From contig CAJMOF010000008.1 in NCBI GenBank assembly GCA_905215065.1, positions 62,001 through 126,000 on the forward strand: a stretch of 64,000 nt of DNA, read 5' to 3'. Below, piece by piece: positions 8,356 through 16,691 of the stretch. This stretch comes from an uncultured bacterium. Its GTDB lineage: Bacteria > Actinomycetota > Coriobacteriia > Coriobacteriales > Coriobacteriaceae. The notes beneath the pieces are model-generated. The model ran no database searches and was not told where the DNA came from. It worked only from the letters and a program-made list of their open reading frames with translations. A program made the translations under genes and the position numbers. Every line of letters starts with the position of its first letter. Positions within the stretch are counted from its first letter, which is position 1.

Positions 8356-9108
8356 ATGAGCGAAACCAATAACTCGAACGAGGTCGTCGTCAGCATCAAG
8401 AACCTCCAGAAGGCCTTCGGCGATAACGTGGTCCTGCGCGACATCGATCTGGATGTGCACAAGGGCGAGGTCGTCGTAGTCCTGGGTCCTTCGGGCTCGG
8501 GCAAGTCGACGATGCTTCGCTGCATCAATCGTCTGGAGCATCCCACGAGCGGCTCGATCGTCGTTGAGGGCGTGGACGTTTGCGCCAAGGGCGTCGACCT
8601 TAACAAGGTACGTACGCATCTGGGTATGGTGTTCCAGCAGTTCAATTTGTTCCCGCACCTGTCAGTCAAAAAGAACGTCATGCTCGCACAGCAAAAGGTA
8701 CTCAAGCGCAGCAAGGAAGAGGCCGAGAAAATCGCTATCGAGGAGCTGACCAAGGTCGGTCTTGCCGAGCGCATCGACTTTATGCCGAGCCAGCTCTCGG
8801 GTGGCCAGCAGCAGCGCGTTGCCATCGCCCGCGCCCTGTCGATGAACCCTCACGTCATGCTCTTTGACGAGGCCACGTCGGCGCTCGACCCCGAGCTGGT
8901 TCGCGACGTTCTTGGCGTTATGCGCGATCTTGCACGTGACGGTATGACCATGATCGTGGTGACGCATGAGATGGGCTTTGCCCGCGACGTCGCCGACCGC
9001 GTCGTCTTTATGGACGGCGGCGTTATCGTGGAAGAGGGTACGCCGAGCGAGGTCTTCGACCACCCCAAGAGCGAGCGCACCAAGGCGTTCTTGGGAAATA
9101 TCTCGTAG
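8356..9108 (+). CDS. amino acid ABC transporter ATP-binding protein (GlnQ type)
   Basis: A 250-residue ATPase that powers the transporter. Walker A is GPSGSGKST, the signature is LSGGQQQR, Walker B is VMLFDEATSALDPE and the switch histidine is in VTHEMGFA. It follows the permease by 12 bases with AAGGAGG as ribosome binding site, and a strong terminator follows it, closing the three-gene operon. Confidence 0.95.
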   Translation: MSETNNSNEVVVSIKNLQKAFGDNVVLRDIDLDVHKGEVVVVLGPSGSGKSTMLRCINRLEHPTSGSIVVEGVDVCAKGVDLNKVRTHLGMVFQQFNLFPHLSVKKNVMLAQQKVLKRSKEEAEKIAIEELTKVGLAERIDFMPSQLSGGQQQRVAIARALSMNPHVMLFDEATSALDPELVRDVLGVMRDLARDGMTMIVVTHEMGFARDVADRVVFMDGGVIVEEGTPSEVFDHPKSERTKAFLGNIS

Positions 9109-9135
9109 CCGCTTTATATGACTGACATAACAGAA

Positions 9136-9169
9136 AACGGGAGCCGGATGTGATCCGGCTCCCGTTTTT
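9136..9169. terminator. strong terminator between convergent genes
   Basis: AACGGGAGCCGGA and TCCGGCTCCCGTT form a 13-base-pair stem with a five-base loop followed by TTTT on the plus strand. It ends the ABC transporter operon; the convergent flavodoxin gene ends at 9226. Confidence 0.9.
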
Positions 9170-9225
9170 GTTGGGATGCGAATGTGTTTTGGTGCAGAGC
9201 TCGTTATGGGCGGAGCTCATTGCCG

Positions 9226-9645
9226 CTAGGCGAGCTCGGCTCCAAGGGCGCGGCAGGCCGCCTCGCCCTCATCGTCGGGAGCGTCGTAGCAGATGACGGA
9301 ATCGACGACGTTGACGCCCGCCTCGTCGGCGTCGGCCTTCCAGTTGTCCATCCACTCGCCCTCGGCCCACGAATAGGAGCCAAAGAGGACGACCTTCTTG
9401 TCGCCGAGAACCTCCTTGACCTCGTCCCACATCGGCTGGAACTCATCGTACTCGAGTTCCTCGGAGCCCATGGCGGGGCAGCCGAAGGCGAAGGCGTCGT
9501 AGTCGGCGGCCCTGTCGGCAGAGAAGTCGGCGCAGGGGATGACCTCAGTCTCGGCACCCGCGGACGTGGCGCCTTCGGCGACGAGGTTTGCCATGGCCTC
9601 GGTATTGCCCGTGCCACTCCAATAGACGACGGCGATCTTGCTCAT
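9226..9645 (-). CDS. flavodoxin
   Basis: A 139-residue short-chain flavodoxin, an FMN protein that replaces ferredoxin as electron carrier. The phosphate-binding loop is VVYWSGTGNTEAMA; the W-containing isoalloxazine loop region includes GCPAMGSEELE, and GSYSWAEGEWMDNW matches the second FMN loop. The start at 9645 follows AAGGAAAAC. It is downstream of a DUF3793 gene on the same strand, a frequent pairing in anaerobic Firmicutes and Actinobacteria. Confidence 0.92.
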   Translation of the reverse strand: MSKIAVVYWSGTGNTEAMANLVAEGATSAGAETEVIPCADFSADRAADYDAFAFGCPAMGSEELEYDEFQPMWDEVKEVLGDKKVVLFGSYSWAEGEWMDNWKADADEAGVNVVDSVICYDAPDDEGEAACRALGAELA

Positions 9646-9691
9646 ATGTTTTCCTTTCGGTTGTGCGGCGTGCGGCCGCGTTTTGTATGCT

Positions 9692-10396
9692 CTATCGGGT
9701 TGCCTGGACAAGTTGTCCCAGGGTGCAGCCCTGTTGATAGATGTACGTAAGGTATTGCGTGCATGCGCGATAGGAATCGAAGGTCGTGAGCGCCTGCTCA
9801 ACGTTTGTGTATACCTTCCATGCGCCAAAGACCTTATAGTTTTCGCCGTGCTGGACGATAAACTGATGGACATCTTCGTAGGGATAGCCCAAAAAATAGC
9901 CAATTTCGTGGGGGAACTCGCACATGCACCCCGTATCGCAGTGCCTATTTCGCGCGAGTGCGCAGACGCTGCTGTCATAGGCGCTTTCTGCGGCATTGCT
10001 GCTTGCCAGCGTGATGCGCGCGGCGAGATGCACCAGGGATGCGGGCAGGTTGTGGACATCGTAACCTTCGGCGGTAAGCGCCGTCGTGGCGCGGGGGTCG
10101 GAGAGGTATCGCATGAGGTCCGCAGGGCGGTACACATAGATGAGCGCTCCGCAGGGGCGCCAGACCAAAACGCTCATATGGATCCCGAGTGGCTGGAGCT
10201 CGCGGTTGCATTGGGCAATGACCGCGAGCAGGCGAGAGCGTCGCTCTTCGATATGGGCGGCGCCGGGTTTTCCGCCTTGGTTGGCGTAAACGCCGGGATA
10301 GGTAAAGAGCGAGGCCGGCTTGATACCTGCGAGCGTAGGGGAGCAGTTGCGCACGACAGCCGTTTGGTATGTTGGGATGTCAATGGTTCGAGTCAC
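9692..10396 (-). CDS. DUF3793 family protein
   Basis: A 234-residue protein of the DUF3793 family, recognisable by CEFPHEIGYFLGYPYEDV and the following WKVY segment. Its function is unknown, but it is repeatedly found next to flavodoxin genes as here (46 bases upstream of the flavodoxin start), suggesting a role linked to electron carriers or iron supply. The GTG start at 10396 follows AAGGAG by four bases. A convincing promoter lies 40-67 bases upstream. Confidence 0.8.
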   Translation of the reverse strand: MTRTIDIPTYQTAVVRNCSPTLAGIKPASLFTYPGVYANQGGKPGAAHIEERRSRLLAVIAQCNRELQPLGIHMSVLVWRPCGALIYVYRPADLMRYLSDPRATTALTAEGYDVHNLPASLVHLAARITLASSNAAESAYDSSVCALARNRHCDTGCMCEFPHEIGYFLGYPYEDVHQFIVQHGENYKVFGAWKVYTNVEQALTTFDSYRACTQYLTYIYQQGCTLGQLVQATR

Positions 10397-10435
10397 GATG
10401 CTCCTTTCGGGTCCTCAGTTGTTAGCCTAGGAAAA

Positions 10436-10463
10436 CTTATACACGAAAGTAAGCCAAGGTCAA
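10436..10463 (-). promoter_or_regulatory. promoter of the DUF3793-flavodoxin operon
   Basis: On the minus strand TTGACC (10463-10458) and TATAAG (10441-10436) are spaced by 16 bases, matching five of six consensus bases at each box. Confidence 0.65.
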
Positions 10464-10525
10464 CAAAAAAGTTTGAAGCGGGAAACTAATTGACCGAACC
10501 GACACGAGTTTGGAGTAAGATGGGA

Positions 10526-10545
10526 ACACCCCATGGGGGTATAGG
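10526..10545. promoter_or_regulatory. CsoR-like copper operator candidate
   Basis: The sequence ACACCCCATGGGGGTATAGG contains a CCCCATGGGG palindrome followed by GTATAGGTATAA, close to operators bound by CsoR copper sensors. It lies 28-47 bases before the start of an HMA-domain gene, where a repressor would act. No csoR gene is in the window. Confidence 0.5.
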
Positions 10546-10572
10546 TATAAGAGTTTGGAGAAAGGGGATCGC

Positions 10573-10956
10573 ATGGAAGACTTGCTAAACCCTGCAAATA
10601 TCATCGTGCTTGCCGCGATTGTCGTCGGCATGTTCTTTGGCCTGCGGCGTATTGTCGCTTCGACACACGGAAAGAGCTGCTGCAGCGATGGCACGAGCGG
10701 TAAGAAGGCCAAGAAGGTAGTGGTTGCGGATACCGATCCGTCCCACTACCCCTATAGCGATGAGCTGCTCATCGGCGGCATGAGCTGCGATGGCTGCGCT
10801 CAGAATGTGGCCAATGCCCTCAATGCGCTGAATGGTGTGTGGGCAACGGTAACGTACGCGGACCACACGGCGCGCGTGCGCTCCAAGCGGCCAATCGATC
10901 GCGGTGCTCTCGTGGCGGCCGTGAAGGATGCGGGTTACTACGTCATGACGCTGTAA
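10573..10956 (+). CDS. membrane-anchored HMA (heavy-metal-associated) protein
   Basis: A 127-residue protein with an N-terminal membrane helix (about residues 7-28), a short cysteine-containing stretch (KSCCSDG), and a C-terminal HMA domain with the metal site GMSCDGCAQNV. The first part resembles short FeoB-associated cysteine-rich anchors; the second resembles CopZ-type copper chaperones. It is probably a copper or other soft-metal carrier held at the membrane. The start at ATG 10573 follows AAAGGGG; an upstream in-frame TTG at 10555 overlaps that site. A CsoR-like palindrome precedes it. Confidence 0.8.
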   Translation: MEDLLNPANIIVLAAIVVGMFFGLRRIVASTHGKSCCSDGTSGKKAKKVVVADTDPSHYPYSDELLIGGMSCDGCAQNVANALNALNGVWATVTYADHTARVRSKRPIDRGALVAAVKDAGYYVMTL

Positions 10957-10982
10957 GCGCCGCCTTGGATGCACTTCCTTGT

Positions 10983-11408
10983 CTAGGCTCGTCCGCGCAG
11001 TTCGATGTCAAGAATGTCATCGAAATCGATGGCGATGTCTTTGAGCTTGAGGAGCTTGAAGGCAGGGAGTATCTCGTCGAGGATGCCGGTGCGGGAGCGA
11101 TAGCCGTACGCATCGTAATAGGTGACGCGGACTAGGTCGCCACGTTTGAGGCCCTCGAGCTTTTTCGAAAGCTCGAGGGCTTTTTCTTCCGTGAGTTCAC
11201 ATTTTGGTTCGGCGGTGATCTCTTGCTTGCGCACGAGTTCGTAATATCCCGTGAGGGCGGCAAAGGGCATAAACTGCGCGGCACGGCCGGCACGGACGGC
11301 GCCGTTAGCGGTGAGCTTGGGGTCGGCGGAGCGACGTCTTCCCTCGGGGTCCGCTAGGCGTTCAAAAGGTGTCGGTGGCCGCATCGGCTGCTGTTGGGGC
11401 TTAGGCAC
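10983..11408 (-). CDS. YolD-like family protein
   Basis: A 141-residue protein containing the YolD-like core GRAAQFMPFAALTGYYELVRKQE (first residues GRAAQFMPFAAL). Members of this family are encoded next to Y-family polymerases and are thought to act as UmuD-like accessory factors. The GTG start at 11408 lies inside the last codons of the polymerase gene (8-base overlap) and is preceded by AGGAGGG, so the two are translationally coupled. Confidence 0.85.
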   Translation of the reverse strand: MPKPQQQPMRPPTPFERLADPEGRRRSADPKLTANGAVRAGRAAQFMPFAALTGYYELVRKQEITAEPKCELTEEKALELSKKLEGLKRGDLVRVTYYDAYGYRSRTGILDEILPAFKLLKLKDIAIDFDDILDIELRGRA

Positions 11409-12906
11409 GGTGCCCTCCTACCTGATCGTTGCGTTCGCGTGCGGTGGCACCGGCGGTAAAGCTCAGTCCCTTAACCAGCGCGTTCTTGCCGTATTTGCCT
11501 TTTACAGCCAGCACGGCACGGGCCAGCTCGCGCTCGCGCTCATCGGCCTCGACATCGCTAAATAGATCGATGGTGGCAAACTCCTCCGGCATGAGGTTGC
11601 CAAATCCCAGGTTGATGCGCTTGACTGGTCGTTTGGGATCGACAGTCTGCGCCCAGAGCTCATCGAAATAGCCCATGATCTTCTTAAACGAATTGGTGCG
11701 CTCGGGCAGCTTGCGCGAGGCGTTGGAGTGCGCTAAGAGTGCGGCATAGCCACCGCGCGGTTTGCCGCCATGCTCTCCCACAAAGATGCCATCGATAGCC
11801 TGCGCCTCCCGCACCAGGCGGCGCCGTTCGTCATCGCGCTGGACGGGCTTGGGCGCACGGGGCGCGAGCTCAGGGCCGGCGGTTGCGGTGGGTTCGATGC
11901 TCGACGTGCTCGAGCGTAGGTGTCCGCATCCGTCCACATATTGCGCTGTACCGCTGGCGTCGAGGCGGCGTATGTCAGCTCGTTCGCTCGCATAACCCAC
12001 AAAGAGCGAGATGCTGTCGCAGACCACGTGCTTATCGACTAGGTCCAACACGGCGTTGTCGACCATCTCGCGCAAGACGGTGTAGGCCTGCTCATAGGCA
12101 TAGCCCTTCGAGAGCACCTGCCCTGTGGTGGTCGAGGTCGCTTGCGGGCGATAAGCTTGGATATCGGCGATGGTTGTCGGCTCACGCCCGAAGGCGTGGT
12201 CGATAAGATATTCGGCATTGACGCCGAGTTCGTCGTAGAGCAGGTTCTCGTCGAGCGCTGCGACCCCCATCAGGTCGTAGACACCGTATTTCTCGAGACG
12301 GGCCGCCACGCCGGGGCCGATGCCCCAGATGTCGGTGATGGGGCGATGGGGCCAGATCTCCTTGCGAAAGGTCTCGTCGTCGAGTGTGCCGATGCGACTG
12401 GGCACATGCTTGGCAGTGATGTCGAGTGCTACCTTGGCCTGGAATAGGTTGGGGCCGATGCCGACCGTCGCCGTGATGCCGGTGCGCGCGAGGACCTCGT
12501 CGCGCAACATGCAGGCGAAGCCTTCCGCATCGGTGTGATAGAGGTCCAGATATGGCGTCACGTCGATAAAACACTCGTCAATTGAGTAGACGTGAATGTC
12601 TTGCGGACTGACGTATTCCAGGTAGATACCGTAGATCCGCGCCGACACCTCCATGTAGTGCTGCATGCGCGGTACGGCCTTGATGTAGTCGATGCCATCG
12701 GGTATTTCGAACAGGCGACAGCGGTTGTGAATCCCTAGGTCCTTCATAGCCTGCGTGATAGCGAGACAGATAGTCGTGCGTCCGCGCGATTCGTCGGCAA
12801 CGACCAGGTTGGTGGTGAGCGGATCGAGCCCACGATCGACGCACTCGACGCTGGCATAAAACGTCTTGAGGTCGATGCAGATGTAGGTGTGCTGCTCGTG
12901 CGCCAT
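11401..12906 (-). CDS. Y-family (UmuC/DinB-type) translesion DNA polymerase
   Basis: A 501-residue lesion-bypass polymerase. The catalytic motifs are ICIDLKTFYASVE (first metal Asp) and HVYSIDECFIDV (Asp-Glu pair); a helix-hairpin-helix thumb follows as DIWGIGPGVAARLEKYGV. The C-terminal little-finger region is longer than in DinB, as in UmuC/plasmid-type members. The start at ATG 12906 follows GGGAGGG. Two or three SOS-like boxes lie immediately upstream and a YolD partner overlaps its 3' end, both typical of DNA-damage-induced polymerase operons. Confidence 0.92.
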   Translation of the reverse strand: MAHEQHTYICIDLKTFYASVECVDRGLDPLTTNLVVADESRGRTTICLAITQAMKDLGIHNRCRLFEIPDGIDYIKAVPRMQHYMEVSARIYGIYLEYVSPQDIHVYSIDECFIDVTPYLDLYHTDAEGFACMLRDEVLARTGITATVGIGPNLFQAKVALDITAKHVPSRIGTLDDETFRKEIWPHRPITDIWGIGPGVAARLEKYGVYDLMGVAALDENLLYDELGVNAEYLIDHAFGREPTTIADIQAYRPQATSTTTGQVLSKGYAYEQAYTVLREMVDNAVLDLVDKHVVCDSISLFVGYASERADIRRLDASGTAQYVDGCGHLRSSTSSIEPTATAGPELAPRAPKPVQRDDERRRLVREAQAIDGIFVGEHGGKPRGGYAALLAHSNASRKLPERTNSFKKIMGYFDELWAQTVDPKRPVKRINLGFGNLMPEEFATIDLFSDVEADERERELARAVLAVKGKYGKNALVKGLSFTAGATARERNDQVGGHRA

Positions 12907-12920
12907 CCGAGCCCTCCCAT

Positions 12921-12965
12921 CAAACACATGTTCTTATCGAATACCTGTTCGATAATACCTGCTCG
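12921..12965 (-). promoter_or_regulatory. tandem SOS (LexA) boxes
   Basis: Read on the plus strand, CAAACACATGTTCT (12921-12934) and CGAATACCTGTTCG (12938-12951) both fit the Gram-positive LexA consensus CGAACN4GTTCG with one or two changes. A third, weaker copy ATAATACCTGCTCG (12952-12965) directly abuts the second. They lie 15-60 bases upstream of the Y-family polymerase start. Confidence 0.75.
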
Positions 12966-12976
12966 ACCGGACACCG

Positions 12977-13002
12977 TCAAAATCTGTCCCTTTTTGGCAG
13001 GT
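12977..13002. repeat. short REP-like element (partial)
   Basis: Contains CTGTCCCTTTTTGGCAGGT, sharing the core CTGTCCCTTTTTGG with the larger hairpins at 13667-13731 and 63423-63457. The rest of 12907-13079 holds the SOS boxes and nothing else recognised. Confidence 0.55.
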
Positions 13003-13079
13003 ATGGTCGTGCGGTTGCATCGGGTTTTTAACGCAGCCCTAAAGAGCGCGAAACAGCTCGGAAAAGCTCGCTTCGTAGC

Positions 13080-13655
13080 ATGAGGCTAACGATTGATGCC
13101 ACCATAAAGCACGGAAGGGTTGTGGGGATAATGGTTAACTATGGGTTTGGTATGCCGACGCGCTTGGTTGCGGATGGGGACGTGGCTCGCTGGTGCGGGC
13201 GATTGGTTGCCCACTATGGCGGCACCAAGACACTGGTCGTGCTGGGAGGCGACAAGCACACGCGTGATGAGCTCGTTTCGGCGGCGCTGGGCTCGCTCGA
13301 TCGCGCCCTGCTCGAACGCGTGCTCTTTCGTTGCGGCTTGGTCGGGGGCGACGGGGGAGACGATTTGGTCGATGAGGCCGTAGCCCTGGCGACCGATGAG
13401 GGCGTGGACTTTGTCCTGGCGATCGGCGATGCCGATACGGCGGGCTTTGCGCGCGAACTCGCTCGTCGCATGGCCGTGCTCGATGCCGGCGAGGACGGCT
13501 TTGTTCCCTACGGATGCATCGTCTCCGAGGGAAAAGTGCCCGCCGTTGTGGGTGCCGGCGAGGTTCCCGTTTTCGCCATCATCGCTCCCGAACTGCTGGA
13601 GGGTATCGGCTCGCCCTTGCGCGAGCTGCTCGGCAGTGTGTGCGCCGCGGCCTAA
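13080..13655 (+). CDS. truncated iron-containing alcohol dehydrogenase-like protein
   Basis: A 191-residue product (174 if the in-frame ATG at 13131, giving MVNYGFGMPTRLV, is used; neither start has a clear ribosome binding site). It resembles the N-terminal nucleotide-binding domain of Fe-type alcohol dehydrogenases: NYGFGMPTRLV, LVVLGGDKHTRD and FVLAIGDADTAGFARELA align with the family's usual NYxFxxPT and AVGGGSxxD motifs. The glycine-rich GGGS is replaced by GDAD and the whole metal-binding helical domain is absent. It may be a decaying gene or a repurposed domain. Confidence 0.55.
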   Translation: MRLTIDATIKHGRVVGIMVNYGFGMPTRLVADGDVARWCGRLVAHYGGTKTLVVLGGDKHTRDELVSAALGSLDRALLERVLFRCGLVGGDGGDDLVDEAVALATDEGVDFVLAIGDADTAGFARELARRMAVLDAGEDGFVPYGCIVSEGKVPAVVGAGEVPVFAIIAPELLEGIGSPLRELLGSVCAAA

Positions 13656-13666
13656 TATTTACCATA

Positions 13667-13731
13667 AAGGGATAGGTTATTTTTGGTTGGTAAAGCGTTT
13701 GACCTGCCAAAATAAACCTGTCCCTTTTTGG
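13667..13731. repeat. REP-like palindromic element
   Basis: AAAGGGATAGGTTATTTTTGG on one side and its near-complement CCAAAATAAACCTGTCCCTTT on the other form a long hairpin with an 18-base loop. Bases 13703-13731 recur exactly, on the opposite strand, at 63428-63456. It lies between the truncated dehydrogenase and pgi. Confidence 0.7.
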
Positions 13732-13854
13732 TCGGTTGCCGTTTGGGGGCCGATTGGCAACGCTCGCTGATTATAGTCTTGACCTGCGCTAGAATAGTGG
13801 CATCTGAATGTCCGGGCGCATGGAGGCGTGCGCTCGTATGCTGAGGAGGACTCT

Positions 13855-15549
13855 ATGGCAACTGTTGCCGCACCTATCGATGCTACGTCGACTGCCGCTT
13901 GGAAGGCGCTCGAGGCTCATCAGGAGAAGCTCGAGGCCGAGGGTATCGACCTCAAGGCCTGGTTTGCCGCCGACGCCGAGCGTGTGAACAAGCTGAGCTT
14001 TGACGCCGGTGACCTGCACTTCGACCTGTCCAAGAACCTGGTGACCGATGAGACCGTCAAGCTGCTGTGCGATCTTGCCCGCGAGGTGAAGCTCGAGGAG
14101 CGCCGCGACGCCATGTTCTCCGGCGAGCACATCAACACCACCGAGGACCGCGCCGTCCTGCACACCGCGCTGCGCCGTCCGGCGATCGAGAAAGGCCAGC
14201 TCATCGTTGACGGCCAGGACGTCGTCGCCGACGTGCACGAGGTCCTCGATCGCATGTATGCTTTCGCCGAGCGCGTGCGCTCCGGTGAGTGGAAGGGCGT
14301 TACCGGCAAGAAGATCGAGCACCTGGTGTCCATCGGCATCGGCGGCTCCGATCTGGGCCCGGTCATGGCTTACGAGGCTCTGCGCCCCTATGCCGACGCC
14401 GGTATCGACTGCCGCTACATCTCCAACATCGACCCCAACGACCAGGCCGAGAAGCTCAAGGGTTTGGATCCCGAGACCACGCTCGTGATTATCGTCTCCA
14501 AGACCTTCACCACGCTCGAGACCCTCACCAACGCCCGCGAGGTCAAGACCTGGATGCTCGAGCAGCTCAAGGCTCAGGGCGCCATCGATGGCTCCGATGA
14601 GCAGAACGCCGAGGCCGTGGCAAAGCACTTCGTCGCTGTTTCAACCGCACTCGAGAAGGTCGAGGCCTTCGGTATCGATCCGGCCAACGCCTTCGGTTTC
14701 TGGAACTGGGTTGGCGGCCGTTACTCCGTCGATTCCGCCGTGGGTCTGTCGCTGATCGTCGTGCTCGGCCCCGAGCGCTTCCAGCAGTTCCTCGAGGGCT
14801 TCCACGCCATCGACGAGTACTTCTGCAACACCCCGCTCGAGAACAACGCCGTCGCGCTGATGGGTTTGTTCAACGTCTGGTACGTCAACTTCTTCGGTTC
14901 CAAGAGCCACGCCGTGCTGCCGTACTGCCAGTACCTGCACCGTTTCCCGGCCTACCTGCAGCAGCTCACCATGGAGTCCAACGGCAAGCATGTCCGCTGG
15001 GACGGCAGCGCCGTGACCTCCGACACCGGCGAGATCTTCTGGGGCGAGCCCGGCACCAACGGCCAGCACGCCTTCTACCAGTTGCTGCACCAGGGCACCG
15101 TGGTGGTCCCGGCCGATTTCATCGCCTTCGCCAATACCGCCAACCCTGCGACCGATAGCGGTCAGGACGTGCACGAGCTGTTCCTGGGCAACTTCCTGGC
15201 CCAGACCAAGGCACTCGCCTTTGGCAAGACGGCCGACGAGGTTCGTGCCGAGGGCACGCCCGAGCAGATCGTCCCGGCTCGCTGCTTTGAGGGCAACCGT
15301 CCGACGACCTCGATCTTCGGCGACACGCTGACCCCGTTCGCGCTCGGCGAGCTCATCGCCCTGTACGAGCACATCACGTTTGTCGAGGGCACGGTCTGGG
15401 GCATCGACTCCTACGACCAGTGGGGCGTCGAGCTGGGCAAGCAGCTTGCCAAGCAGATCACTCCCGCCTTCCACGACGACGCCGCCAAGGCCGAGCAGGA
15501 CGCTTCGACCCAGGCGCTCATCGAGTTCTATCGCGCGCACCGCAAGTAG
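13855..15549 (+). CDS. pgi: glucose-6-phosphate isomerase
   Basis: A 564-residue phosphoglucose isomerase interconverting glucose-6-phosphate and fructose-6-phosphate in glycolysis. Both family signatures are present, NWVGGRYSVDSAVGL and SYDQWGVELGKQLA, together with the phosphate-binding GIGGSDLGP loop and the catalytic Glu/His regions (ESNGKHV). The start at ATG 13855 follows GAGGAGGA by four bases. Codon use is that of a highly expressed gene. A strong terminator closes it. Confidence 0.96.
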   Translation: MATVAAPIDATSTAAWKALEAHQEKLEAEGIDLKAWFAADAERVNKLSFDAGDLHFDLSKNLVTDETVKLLCDLAREVKLEERRDAMFSGEHINTTEDRAVLHTALRRPAIEKGQLIVDGQDVVADVHEVLDRMYAFAERVRSGEWKGVTGKKIEHLVSIGIGGSDLGPVMAYEALRPYADAGIDCRYISNIDPNDQAEKLKGLDPETTLVIIVSKTFTTLETLTNAREVKTWMLEQLKAQGAIDGSDEQNAEAVAKHFVAVSTALEKVEAFGIDPANAFGFWNWVGGRYSVDSAVGLSLIVVLGPERFQQFLEGFHAIDEYFCNTPLENNAVALMGLFNVWYVNFFGSKSHAVLPYCQYLHRFPAYLQQLTMESNGKHVRWDGSAVTSDTGEIFWGEPGTNGQHAFYQLLHQGTVVVPADFIAFANTANPATDSGQDVHELFLGNFLAQTKALAFGKTADEVRAEGTPEQIVPARCFEGNRPTTSIFGDTLTPFALGELIALYEHITFVEGTVWGIDSYDQWGVELGKQLAKQITPAFHDDAAKAEQDASTQALIEFYRAHRK

Positions 15550-15580
15550 GATTCGCTGCGAAAACTAACGCATAGCCGAC

Positions 15581-15614
15581 AAGGGCCCGTATCCGTTGGG
15601 ATGCGGGCCCTTTG
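15581..15614 (+). terminator. terminator of pgi
   Basis: AAGGGCCCGTATCC and GGATGCGGGCCCTT pair around a four-base loop, followed by TTGC. Confidence 0.85.
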
Positions 15615-15785
15615 CTATTTGGATAGGATGGAATGTATCGGGAGGCGCCTCGACGGGCATCGCAATCGTCGAAGGCGCGCCGTTCATGTTTGGGACAATA
15701 TGACATTTTCCCGTTGCAAACAACGCCGCCGTGGGTGTTCTGTATGATGGCTCAGACAAGGTTGCTCAATGACAGGGAGGCACAT

Positions 15786-16628
15786 ATGGCAATCAAAGCC
15801 ATCGCAATGGATATCGACGGTACGCTCACCAACGACCAAAAGGTCATCAGCCCGCGTACGCGCGAGAAGCTGCTCGCGGCGCAGGAGTCGGGCATTAAGC
15901 TCATCTTGGCTTCGGGCCGTCCCGCATGGGGGCTGCACGCCCTGGCCCAGGAGCTCGACCTTCAAAACCATGACGGTCTGCTGGTTGCCTTTAATGGCGC
16001 GCATGTGGTCGACGCTCAGACCGATGAGGTCCTTTTTGACCAGGCCATGCCGGCTGACGAGCTGCACCGTCTAATTGATCATCTGCGTAATTTTGACGTG
16101 ATCCCTATGATTTCGCTTGGTCGCGATCTGCACGTCGAGGATTCGTACCGCTGCATGATCACGCTGCCTGACGGCTCGCAGAAGAATATTGTCAAGTATG
16201 AGCGCGACGCGTGCGACCTTAAGATTCGCGAGGTGGAGAGCCTGCATGAGGTCGCTGATGCTTATCCCGTGGACAAGCTACTCACTGCGGGCGACCCGGC
16301 CTATCTGCAGGCGCATTACGAGGAGATGTATGCGCCCTTTAAGCAGACGCTTTCGGGCATGTTTACGGCCGACTGGTATTTTGAGTACACGGCGCCCGGT
16401 ATCGATAAGGCCCGTGCGCTCGAGGGTGCCCTGCCCAAGCTCGGCATCGATGCCAGCGAGGTCGTATCGTTTGGCGACGGCCAGAACGACAAGTCTATGA
16501 TCGAGTGGGCTGGTACCGGCGTCGCCATGGGTAACGCTGTCGATGAAGTCAAGGCCGTGGCCCAGATGGTGACCGCCAACAACAACGAAGACGGTATCGC
16601 GGTAGCACTTGACCAGCTGCTGGGTTAG
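15786..16628 (+). CDS. Cof-type HAD hydrolase
   Basis: A 280-residue haloacid-dehalogenase phosphatase of the Cof/IIB class, which dephosphorylates sugar phosphates or flavin/pyridoxal phosphates. Motif I is AMDIDGTLTND (nucleophile and acid Asp), motif II LASGRP, motif IV FGDGQNDKSMIEWA; the large cap between them is typical. The start at ATG 15786 follows GGGAGG by five bases. A second HAD gene lies 63 bases downstream beyond a hairpin. Confidence 0.88.
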   Translation: MAIKAIAMDIDGTLTNDQKVISPRTREKLLAAQESGIKLILASGRPAWGLHALAQELDLQNHDGLLVAFNGAHVVDAQTDEVLFDQAMPADELHRLIDHLRNFDVIPMISLGRDLHVEDSYRCMITLPDGSQKNIVKYERDACDLKIREVESLHEVADAYPVDKLLTAGDPAYLQAHYEEMYAPFKQTLSGMFTADWYFEYTAPGIDKARALEGALPKLGIDASEVVSFGDGQNDKSMIEWAGTGVAMGNAVDEVKAVAQMVTANNNEDGIAVALDQLLG

Positions 16629-16650
16629 AATCGCCGATAGTGCATGGTTC

Positions 16651-16677
16651 GGGCGTCCGCTTGCGGGCGCCCTTTTG
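16651..16677 (+). terminator. terminator after the Cof-type gene
   Basis: GGGCGTCCGC and GCGGGCGCCC form a perfect stem (one G-U pair) with a two-base loop followed by TTTTG. Confidence 0.8.
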
Positions 16678-16691
16678 TTAGGGAGGGTGCC

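Noticed and set aside
13756..13800. Promoter of pgi from TTGACC and TAGAAT
   Set aside because: The two boxes are only five bases apart, and no -35 box lies at the right distance from TAGAAT.
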